Below are positions 34,572-44,400 of a stretch of DNA of 64,000 nucleotides, one piece after another; the first letter of the stretch is position 1; each line of letters begins with the position of its first letter. The DNA comes from NCEH01 sp043195135 (lineage in GTDB: Bacteria > Pseudomonadota > Alphaproteobacteria > Rhizobiales > Xanthobacteraceae). Under the pieces are notes generated by a model. That model was not told the DNA's origin, did no database searches, and worked only from the letters and a program-made list of their open reading frames with translations. The stretch lies in the NCBI RefSeq assembly GCF_043195135.1, contig NZ_JBAFWP010000004.1; one strand, 5' to 3'. The position numbers were made by a program, and so were the translations under genes.

Positions 34572-35654
34572 ATGGCGTCGATCCAATTGAACGCGGTCGC
34601 CAAGCGCTTCGGCACGATCGAGGTGCTGCGGTCCCTCGACCTCGAAATCCCGGACCGCAAGCTCACGGTCCTGCTGGGACCGTCGGGGTGCGGAAAATCC
34701 ACCCTCCTGCGACTGGTGGCGGGGCTGGAGGAGGTGTCTTCCGGCGAGATCCGGATCGACGGCACCGTGGTGAACGACCTCGGCCCGAAGGAACGGGGCT
34801 GCGCCATGGTGTTCCAGAATTATGCGCTCTACCCGCATAAATCGGTGTTCGAGAACCTCGCCTTTCCGCTTCGCATGGAGCGGAAGGGCGCCGTCGAGAT
34901 CAAGCGGCGGGTGGAGGAGATCGCCCGCCAGCTCCACATCTCCGAGCTGCTGGATCGTCGCCCGAAGGACCTTTCCGGCGGCCAGCGGCAGCGCGTCGCC
35001 ATGGGCCGGGCCATGATCCGCCAGCCCAAGGTGTTCCTGTTCGACGAACCCTTGTCGAACCTCGACGCGGAGCTGCGCGTGCGCCTGCGGCTGGAGATCA
35101 GCCGCCTGCAACGCGAGCTTTCCGCCACGATGATCTTCGTCACCCACGACCAGGTGGAGGCGATGACCCTCGCCGACCGGATCGTCATCCTGCGCGGTGG
35201 CGTCATCCAGCAGGTTGGCGCACCGCTCGAGATCTACCGCAAGCCGGCGAACCGGTTCGTCGCCGGCTTCATCGGCTCGCCTGCCATGAATATGTTCGAT
35301 GTCGCGGACATCAGGAGCGATGCCCACGAGACGGCGTTCGTCTTGAAAAGCGGCGCCGTGGTGAAAATCGGCCGGCGGCTGCCGGAGCCCGCGACGCACA
35401 TCGGGATCAGGCCCGAGCACGTTGTCCTTGACGGGCCTCCGGCCGAAAACAGCTTGAGCTTCGAGGCCGGCACGCTTCGCGTGATGGGGATCGAGAACCT
35501 CGGCGATCGCAGCTATTGCCATCTCGTCACCCCCGTCGGTCCCCTGAGCGTCCTCGTGCCGGCGGGGTATGCGATGGATCTCAATCGCCCCCACACCGTG
35601 GGCTACGGCGCCGATGACCTTCACCCCTTCGACAAAAATGGCGATGCTGTTTGA
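34572..35654 (+). CDS. ABC transporter ATP-binding protein (UgpC/MalK type)
   Basis: 360-aa ATPase that drives the importer. Walker A GPSGCGKST, Q-loop VFQNYALYPHKSV, signature LSGGQRQRVAMGRAM, Walker B VFLFDEPLSNLD, switch His in FVTHDQVEAMTLADR, and a C-terminal TOBE/OB regulatory domain (about 240-360). ATG 34572 follows an AGGCGAGGA ribosome site; an upstream in-frame extension is only read-through of the FAD gene. Last gene of the operon. Confidence 0.93.
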   Translation: MASIQLNAVAKRFGTIEVLRSLDLEIPDRKLTVLLGPSGCGKSTLLRLVAGLEEVSSGEIRIDGTVVNDLGPKERGCAMVFQNYALYPHKSVFENLAFPLRMERKGAVEIKRRVEEIARQLHISELLDRRPKDLSGGQRQRVAMGRAMIRQPKVFLFDEPLSNLDAELRVRLRLEISRLQRELSATMIFVTHDQVEAMTLADRIVILRGGVIQQVGAPLEIYRKPANRFVAGFIGSPAMNMFDVADIRSDAHETAFVLKSGAVVKIGRRLPEPATHIGIRPEHVVLDGPPAENSLSFEAGTLRVMGIENLGDRSYCHLVTPVGPLSVLVPAGYAMDLNRPHTVGYGADDLHPFDKNGDAV

Positions 35655-35832
35655 CCCGGAACCGCTTGATCGGAAATGAAAATCACGCGCGCGTCGGTCC
35701 CGGCGGAAAAGGCGGCCAGGTCATCTCAGCTCACCTCGGGCGTTGGTCTGCGGCCATGATCGTGCCCGTCCGCGGTCCCATTTGATCGGCGCCCATGCGG
35801 ACCTGCCGCTTCACGGCGTCAGGCACCATGAT

Positions 35833-36048
35833 GATGTGACATTTCCCGTGATTCGCCAAGATTTCGACGACGCGGCATTCGGCGACTTTGCCGTGCGCAC
35901 AGCCATCGACCATGCGCTCGAGTTCCTTGCGGAGTGCGGTCAGGCTCGCGATCCGCTGCTCCACGTCGCCAAGGCGCGCGCGGGCGATCTCGTCTGCGGC
36001 GGCACAGGGCTGCTCGGGCTCATCGCCGGCCGCATTTCGCGCCGCGCT
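35833..36048 (-). pseudogene. MerR-family regulator remnant (C-terminal half only)
   Basis: The minus strand encodes EQPCAAADEIARARLGDVEQ, RIASLTALRKELERMVDG, CAHGKVAECRVVEILANHG and KC, the dimerisation helix and metal-binding end of a heavy-metal-responsive MerR regulator. The DNA-binding N-terminus is missing: upstream sequence runs into the end of the acyltransferase gene with no HTH. No adjacent metal transporter remains in the window. The surrounding 35655-36103 gap holds nothing else. Confidence 0.75.
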
Positions 36049-36103
36049 ACCTATAAGCGGGCGTGTCCACGTCCAGGCCCGCTTGTGAAGGCCGCATCGG
36101 CCC

Positions 36104-37984
36104 TCAGCGCCGCGGCGTGGTGTCCGCGCGGACGATGCGGGCAAAATGCTTCATGCGCTCAAACGGCACTTCGATATATTTCCACATCACGAACGCCACG
36201 AGCATGATCGGGATCATCGAGAGCGCGAGCTGAACATAGGCCTCGCCCATATTCTGCGCCTGGGCCGTGTGGCGTGCGAACGAAACGATCAACGGCTCAT
36301 GCCAGACATAGATGGCATAGGTCATCAGACCCAGCCAGCCGATGGCCCGCCCGGGAAGCGACAGAAGCGTGGGCTGCGGATGTGCGGGCGATACTTCGAA
36401 CAGGAAGATCACGGCGCAGACGCAGAGCGCCACCAGCGTGGGCGTAGCCTGGAACAGGAAGGCATGCCAGAACGGCTTTTCGATCACCATGCCCTGGGCT
36501 GAGATCCAGGACATGACAGCAACGGCGAGCGCCAACACGACATACCCTGCAAAAGCGGCAAAGTATGTTCCTGTCCCCAGTCTCCCGGACAGCAGGACAT
36601 TGAGCATAAACCCCATCATGAACAGATCGATATTTCCGATAAGTGTTTTGTAAACTTCCCTGTGCCAGAGCCCCCACCCGAACACCTCGATAGATCCGAA
36701 CCTGAAAGCGAGACCGAATGCAACAATCGCGATCAGGCATAGAACGACGTTTCTGGGAACGCTCGTTATTTTCGATATCTGGAAGAATATAAGGGGTGCG
36801 AGCATGTAAAACTGCATTTCCGTACATATGGACCAAAGCGCCCCAATGGGGTTGATATCCAGCTCTCCATCATTATCAAGCAATAAAATCCTTATGACGG
36901 AGGGAAAATTCTCCCCAAGAAATACGCCGGGCAGTTCGAACGCAAACACAAAAAGTATGGACACCCAATAGATCGGCACGATTCGCAGCACGCGATTTCT
37001 ATAAAACGCAAATATTCCCTCATGGGAGAGCGGATAACGTTCGAGAAAGAACGCCTTGCCCATCAGGTATCCGGAGAGGGTGAAGAACACCCAGACGCCG
37101 CCCCACGGCGACGCGGACAAGATCCCCGATAGGCCGTTCTGCTGCACCATTTGCTGGAAATCCGCAGGACGAAACGCGATCATGATCCCATGCCCGACGA
37201 CCACCAGGGCGCAGGCAATGGCTCTCAACACCAGAAGCGGATCATAGGCCCGGCGGACAGCCGGACCGCGTGGTGCCGCCGCGACGGCTGGCCATCGGGC
37301 GTAGCGAACCGACACCAGAACCGCGCCGACCAAAATGGCTTTCAGGGCGAGAATGATGAGAAGGGCCGTGTTTCTTGATGGCGCAGACCCGAGGTTCACA
37401 TGCACATCCGCGATCGCCCCGCCAAAGGGGCGCGTCAGGCTGAATCCAGACCCGACCACGATATTGTTCACCCTGAAATTCGGGCGATAATCCAGAGCGG
37501 AGAGGACATGTCTTCCGTCGATTGCGGCAGATAATGAACTCCCCCGGATGGCGGACAGACTAAAATCATACCATCTTCCGACCTCTATCGCGTCCGACAA
37601 AGCAAATCCCTTTAGTTTTGTGGCATCCGAACTTTCAGGGAGCACAAGACCGAGAGCAGGCCCACCCATTTCTGCTCGTATTCCCGAATTCACGTCGGCT
37701 GTCTGAAATAGATTATCGAGTTCCGGCGTTTTATTTAATTTAAAGCGGAACGAGACTCTGAAATAATTGATTTTATCGGCATATTTTTTGTCGACCGCAA
37801 AATGATAGATGTTCTCCCCCTCCGCTTTCGACATCGTGTAAGGAACGGATGTTGAGAATATTTTTTGAACGATAATTGTCAGCGGGCGCTCGAACAGAAA
37901 TACCAGAAGCAACGAAACGCAAATCAGCAGCGGCACGATCGGCGCGAGAGCTATCCGGTCTCTGGGCTCGATTTGATTATGCAT
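36104..37984 (-). CDS. Membrane acyltransferase (AT3 family) with an N-terminal jelly-roll-like insert
   Basis: 626-aa inner-membrane protein. A first helix (IALAPIVPLLICVSLLLVF) is followed by about 180 periplasmic residues of beta-rich LamG/concanavalin-like sequence (FRVSFRFKLNKTPELDNLFQ, RWYDFSLSAIRGSSLSAAID, NNIVVGSGFSL). Then come about ten helices of an acyltransferase-3 domain starting LRAIACALVVVGHG, with the catalytic-type His in that motif, and WGGVWVFFTLSGYLMGKAFF. Likely O-acylates a surface polysaccharide or similar. ATG 37984 (MHNQ) chosen; starts 12-39 nt earlier are possible. The gene is visibly richer in A+T than its neighbours and flanked by a regulator remnant, which suggests acquisition by transfer. 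Confidence 0.83.
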   Translation of the reverse strand: MHNQIEPRDRIALAPIVPLLICVSLLLVFLFERPLTIIVQKIFSTSVPYTMSKAEGENIYHFAVDKKYADKINYFRVSFRFKLNKTPELDNLFQTADVNSGIRAEMGGPALGLVLPESSDATKLKGFALSDAIEVGRWYDFSLSAIRGSSLSAAIDGRHVLSALDYRPNFRVNNIVVGSGFSLTRPFGGAIADVHVNLGSAPSRNTALLIILALKAILVGAVLVSVRYARWPAVAAAPRGPAVRRAYDPLLVLRAIACALVVVGHGIMIAFRPADFQQMVQQNGLSGILSASPWGGVWVFFTLSGYLMGKAFFLERYPLSHEGIFAFYRNRVLRIVPIYWVSILFVFAFELPGVFLGENFPSVIRILLLDNDGELDINPIGALWSICTEMQFYMLAPLIFFQISKITSVPRNVVLCLIAIVAFGLAFRFGSIEVFGWGLWHREVYKTLIGNIDLFMMGFMLNVLLSGRLGTGTYFAAFAGYVVLALAVAVMSWISAQGMVIEKPFWHAFLFQATPTLVALCVCAVIFLFEVSPAHPQPTLLSLPGRAIGWLGLMTYAIYVWHEPLIVSFARHTAQAQNMGEAYVQLALSMIPIMLVAFVMWKYIEVPFERMKHFARIVRADTTPRR

Positions 37985-38453
37985 TGAAAATTGCATCCTC
38001 TTGCAGCAGCGGCGGTTTGGCACACTTTGCGTGGGCCGACAAGCCGCCTGCGCGTCGCATGGCGACCCTCTTTTTGGTTTTACTTATTGATATTACTTGA
38101 TTTTTTACTCACGCACGCCTGCCCCGCAGGCCATGGCGCTACGCGACAAACCATGGGAGGGGTTTCGAAACTCTTCTCCACCTCTTCCCGACCCCCACTG
38201 CCCCCGCGGTGAGAACCTCTTGCGCCGAACTCCGGGCGCGCAGCGGCCGGCGGCGCCCCTCCCCTTCCGGGGATTGCTTCACCCCTCCGGCGCAACCAGC
38301 GGACATCCTTGAAAAGACGCTGCGCGTCGGCAAAAGGATCCCGCCCCCCGCTCTTTGGCCCGCCCCCGGTGACGCGCCTTCAAAGCCCTGCTATCCAAAG
38401 CAAAGCTTCCGCGACAAGCGGCGTGTGGGGTGGGTCTCTTTCGGGGGCGGGAG
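37985..38453. other. Intergenic region upstream of the autotransporter
   Basis: About 470 nt between divergent genes. AT-rich up to about 38108 (promoter side of the acyltransferase), then GC-rich. A small perfect hairpin GCCTGC-CCC-GCAGGC is at 38117-38131. No gene or known operator was seen. Confidence 0.45.
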
Positions 38454-41400
38454 ATGGATTTGCCATTGGGGGAGCGGGCCGGCGAAGAGCGGTCCGCACG
38501 TGCGTCGCGTTTTCTGGCATCGCGTTTTCTGGCATCCACATCGCTGGCATCCACATCGCTTGCATCTGCCGTTCTCGGCGGCTCGCTGGCGCTCCTGCTC
38601 TCCACCAGCGGCGCGGCGGGGCAAGGCTTCACCTGCGTCGCCACCGCCTGCCTCACCGATAATGCGACCTGGTACACGGCCGACAGCAACGGCACGCAGG
38701 GGACGAATTCGTCGGACAATGATTATCCCGGCGGACCGGGCAATCCCGGTGCCCTGGCTCAGGTCGGCAACGCGTCGGCCACCGCGATCGCCATCTACGC
38801 CACTTCGATCGGCGGCCTGGGCGGCAGCGGCGCCGAGGCGGGCCTCGACGGCGACCATTTCCTCAATGGCCCTTCCAACGGCGGTTCCGGCGGCACGGGG
38901 AACATCGCCGACGCCACCAACAGCGGCATCATTTCCATTCCGGCGGGCGCCGCGACCGTGCGTTCGGCGGTCAATGCCGATGCCTCGGGCGGCGGCGGCG
39001 GCGCCAGCCAGGGCGGATCCGGCTCCAACGGAGGCTCGGACGGCGGCTCCGGCGGCGCGGCGGGCACCGCGACCGCCATCAACAGCGGCAGCCTGACCCT
39101 GGTCTCGAACACCGCCAGCGGCCTCGTTTCCGTCGCCAATGGCGGCAATGGCGCGATGGGCGGCGACGGCGGCTTCGCCTCCGGCGCGGGCAATGGCGGC
39201 GGTGGCGGCAATGGCGGAACGGCAAACGCCACCAATACCGCAGGCGCCACGATCAGCACCGCAGGGTCGGACGCGGCGGCGATCCTGCTTTATGCGATGG
39301 GCGGGGCCGGCGCCAAAGGAGAGGGGCCGGGAAACTCGTATGGCGCCGGCAGCGCCGGCGGCGGCGGCAATGCCGGCACCATCGTCGCCACCAACAACGG
39401 CAGCCTCACCACATCGGGCGATAGCTCCGCCGGCATTTGGGCGGCCGCCGTCGGCGGCAGCGGCGGCGCGGGCGGCGACGACGAAGGGTCCGGCTCCGCC
39501 GGAGCCGCGGGCGGAACCGGCGGCAGCGTCACCCTCGTGAATTCCGGCACCATCCGCACCAGCGGGGGATCGTCCTATGGCCTCGGCGCCGACGCGGCGG
39601 GCGGCGATGGCGGGCACGGCGGCTATGGCGCCAGCGAATACAATTCCATGGGCTCCAGCGGCGGCGCCGGGCTCACGGGCGGCACCGCCGCCATCAGCAC
39701 CACGGCCACCTCCACCATCCTGACCAGCGGCGCGTCGTCTTTCGGCATCTATGCCCAGGCGAACGGCGGCAAGGGCGGCAAGGGCGGCGGTCAGGACGCC
39801 GGGGCCGACGCGCCGGGCGCGGGCGGAAGCGGCGGAAACGCCGGCACGGCCGGCGTCACCCTGCTCGGCACGGTCGCGACCTCGGGCGCCGAAGCGCCGG
39901 GCATCGGCGTGCTGGCCGTCGGCGGGGATGGCGGCCTCAGCGGCGCGCATGCCAGCGGCAGCAAGGGCGGAGACGGCGGCACGGCCGTCGCCAGCGTCTA
40001 TATTACGGCCAATGCCAATGGCGCGCCCACAACCTCCGGCACCAAGTCGGACGGACTTCTGGTGAAGGCGAACGGCGGCAAGGGCGGCGCGGCGGATACC
40101 GGCGGCATCGGCGGCAATGGCGGGTCGGCGGCGGCATTCGTCACCGGCACGCTCGCGACCACGGGCGACACCGCCGCGTCGGCGGTGCGGGCAGAGGCGG
40201 ATGGCGGCGCGGCGGGGGCCAGCACCGCCTCGCGCGACAATGGCGGCAGCCTCGGCGGAACCGGCGGCAGCGCCAACGTGACCCTGGGGACGCCCCAGGG
40301 CGGGGTGGCCCTGCTCTCCACCACCGGCACCTCCTCCCCGGCCGCCGCCGCGATGAGCCGCGGCGGGGCGGGCTCGGCGGCATCGCCCGGAGACGGCGAA
40401 GGCGACGGCGGCAACGGCGGGGCGGGCGGGGGCGGCGGCACAGCCACCCTGCTCACTTACGCCGGCAGCATCGTGACGGCCACGGGCGCAAGGTCCGAGG
40501 GGCTCCATGCCTCCAGCGATGGCGGGGTGGGCGGCCAGGGCGGCAGCTTTTCCTTCGGCGGCACCGGCGGCACCGGGGGCACCACGCAAGTCACAAACGC
40601 CGCCGCGATCACCACCGGCGGACAGTCCGGCGCTGGCCTCCTCGCCACCGCCAACGGCGGGGACGGCGGCAGCAATCCGCACCCGGATTCGAGCAATCTC
40701 CAGGGCTATGGCGGAAACGGCGGCGGCGGCGGCGCGGTGACCGTCACCAACAGCGGGACGATCCTCACCACCGGCGCGGCGTCCGACGGCATCCTGGCAA
40801 AGGCGAACGGCGGGGCCGCCGGCACGGCGGCGCTGGGCGATGGTTTTGCGGGAGCCGGCGGGTCGGTCACCGTCACGACCACCGCCTCGTCGGTGATCGC
40901 GACCCGGGGCGCCTCGTCCTCGGCGATCCGGGCGGATGCCTCGGGCGGCACAGGCGGATCGGTCACCGTCACCGCCGGCGGCGTCATTTCCACCGGTGCC
41001 GCGAGTTCCCCGGCGCTGCGCGCCACCAGCCACGGCGGCATCAGCACCACCGCCGGCGTGGGCGGAGCGGGCGGCGCAGTGACCGTCACCGCCAATCTCG
41101 CCCTGCCCGGCAGCGGCGCCACGACGGCGGCGGAAAGCTCGGCCGGCCTGCTGCTCGAATCCACCGGCGGCGCGGGCGCCGGGGCCAGCTCCGGCAGCGC
41201 GGGCGGCGCCGGCGGCGCCGTCACGCTCAATCTCACCGGAAGCGTCGTCACCGGCACGAGTCTCGCGGGCGGCAACTACACCCACTCCCCTGCGGCGTGG
41301 ATCGCCAGCACGGGTGGCGCGGGCGGCGCGGCGGTGGACGGCACCGGCGCCCATGGCGGGGCGGGCGGCGGGGCGGTCGCGGCAACCCTGAATTTCGGCA

Positions 41401-44400
41401 ACTCTTCCGGCGCCGTGGCCCAGGCGGTGACCTACGGCATCGGTTCGCCCGCGCTCGGCGCGCTCAGCCAGGGCGGCGCCGGGGGCGACGGCGCAGAGGC
41501 CAATGCGGGCGACGCCAACGGCGGCAGAGGCGGGGCCGGCGGCAGCGCCGGCAACAGCGTGGTGACCGCCTATGCCGGCACGTCCGTGACCACCTACGGC
41601 GCCGCCTCGTCCGGCCTCGTGGCGATCAGCGCGGGCGGCAATGCCGGGTCCGGCTCCCAGCAGAACGGCACGGTGGGCAATGCCGGCAGTGGCGGGGCCG
41701 GCGGCAACGGCGATACGGTATTCGTCACCAATGCCGCAGCCATCACCACCTATGGCACGTCCTCCTACGGCATCTATGCCGCCGCGCTCGGCGGCAACGG
41801 CGGCGCCGGCGGCCTCTCGTCGGAGACGTTCGATTCCGACGGCGGCGCGGGCGGGGATGGCGGCTCGGGCGGCTCCGTCTCGGTGGACTTCGCGGTGACG
41901 GTGACCAATTCCGCCACCATCACCACCAGCGGCACCGCCGGCTATGGCATCTACGGCCTCAGCCAGGGCGGCGGCGGCGGCGCCGGTGGGGCGGCCAACG
42001 GACATGTCTACGAACAGGGCGGCAATGCGGGAAGCGGCGGGGCGGGCGCCGGCATTTCGCTCACCAACACGGGCACCATCACCACCTCGGGCAACCAGGG
42101 CTACGGCATGTTCGGCCAGTCCATCGGCGGCGGCGGGGATTCCGGCGGGGCGGTCAACGGGCTCGGGCCGATCTCCATCACGGTGGGCGGCAACGGCAGC
42201 GGCGGCGGGGCGGGCGGCGGGCTGAACCTGCTCAATGCCGGGCTGATCGCCACCACCAATGATTCCGCCATCGGCATGTATGCGCTGAGCGTCGGCGGCG
42301 CGGGCGGAGCGGGCGGCACGGTCGGCACCACGTCGGCCTCCTTCGTGGTGCCGAGCGTGGCGGTGGCGTTGGGCGGCGGCGGCGGCTTCGGCGGCAATGG
42401 GGGCGCCATCGGGGTCACCAACGCCGGGACCATCACCACCCAGGGCCTGGACGCGGCCGGCATCGCCGCGCTCAGCATCGGCGGCGGCGGCGGTTCGGGC
42501 GGCAATGCGGATTCCAGCTCCTACAGCCTCGGCTATGGAGAAGTGCCGAACATCGGCGTCACCATCGGCATCGGCGGCACCGGCGCCTATGGCGGCAACG
42601 GCGGCCAGATCACCGCCGCCAACCTCAATTACATCAGCACCCAGAGCGACCAGGCCTATGCCATCCTCGCCCAATCCATCGGCGGCGGCGGCGGCAATGG
42701 CGGCAATGCGGCGACCTCCACCTACACCTATGGCTCCTCGCTGGTCCTCGCCCTCTCGGTGAGCGTGGGCGGCGGCGGCGGTGGCGGTGGCATCGGCCAG
42801 GGCGTCACCGTCCTCAACAATGCCAATGCGACGCTGAGCACCGCCGGCTTCGCGGCCGACGCGATCTATGCCGCCAGCATTGGCGGCGGCGGCGGCAATG
42901 GCGGCACCGGCACGGCCGCGACCTCGGTGAGCCTGCCCTGGTCCTGGTCGGGCCAGCAGAACGGCGTCGATCTCAGCACCAGTATCATTCCATTCTCGTT
43001 CAACGAATCCTTCGCCGCGTCCATCGGTGTCGGCGGATCCGGCGGTTCGGGCAATATCGGCGGGGCGGTGAACGTCACAAACAACGGCTTCATCAGCACC
43101 TCCGGCGTCGATGCGCGCGGCATCTTCGCCCAATCGGTGGGCGGCGGCGGCGGCACGGCGGCGGCGGGCCAGGCGGCGGGCACCGACGACTACCAGCTCA
43201 ACCTCTCGGTGGGCGGCAAGGGCGGAAGCGGTGGCGACGGCGGCGCGGTGACGGTGACGAACACCGCCGGCGCCAGCATCGCGACCACCGCCGACGGGGC
43301 CCATGGCATCGAGGCGCAGTCGGTGGGCGGCGGCGGCGGCAGCGGCGGCACCGCCTCGTCCGATCCCGCGGGCGCGCTCGCCGGCGTGCTCGCCGACACG
43401 ATCGAATCCGAGCTGAAGGCGATCCTCGCCGCCAAGCTCCCGGCCTATGCCGCGTCCGAGGCCCTCAAGCTCTCGTTTCCGACCACCGAGGCGAACATCG
43501 CGGTGGGCGGCGCGGGCGGCGCGGCGGGCAACGGAGGCGTGGTCACCGTCTCCAACGCCGGCACCATCACCACGCAGAACGACGCGGCCTTCGGCATCTT
43601 CGCCCAGTCGGTGGGCGGCGGCGGCGGCAATGGCGGCGGCGCCACGCTCGCGGGCAGCAACGTCATCAACGTGAATGTGGGGGTCGGCGGCGCCGGCGGC
43701 GCCGCGGGCACCGGCAATCTCGTGACCGTCACCAACACGGGCCTGATCAGCACCCAGGGCGATTCCGCCTTCGGCATCCTCGGCCAGAGCGTGGGCGGCG
43801 GCGGCGGGGTCGGCGGGCTGGCGGTGGATTCCACCAGCCTTTCGCTCACGGCCTCCATCACGGTCGGCGGCTCCACCGCCGCGAATGCGAACAACAACAA
43901 TGTCCAGCAGGGCGCGACCGGCGGCGCGGACACGGTTCAGATCACCAATGCCGGGACCATCAAGACCACCGGCAGCGAATCCCATGGCATCGTCGGGCAG
44001 GCGATCGGCGGCGGCGGCGGGGTGTTCATCGTCAATCCCGAACAGCCCGGCCTGAACGGGCCGACCAACACCGAGATCGTCTCCCTGGAGAACCAGATCG
44101 TCCAGGGCCTGCTGGGCCTCGGCGTGGATCTCAACGGCATCGCCAGCGCCTATGCGCAGCAATTATATGCCGCGAGCGGCACCCTGGCGCTCACCATCGG
44201 CGGCTCGGCGCTGACGAACGGCGGCGGCGGCATCGTGAACATCACCCACACGGGCATGCTCACCACCAGCGGCGACAATGCGTTCGGCATCCTGGCCCAA
44301 TCCATCGGCGGCGGCGGCGGTTTCGCGACCGACGGGGCGGGTCCGGCCATGCCGGTCACCGTGAGCGGCGGCGTCGGCGGCAGCGGGCTCGGCAATGGCG

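Noticed and set aside
38391..44162. A 1923-codon open frame on the minus strand opposite the autotransporter
   Set aside because: It is an artefact of GGC-biased glycine codons (antisense has few stops), has the composition of translated repeats (AAAHRLGED-type) and no domain, start signal or conservation argument.
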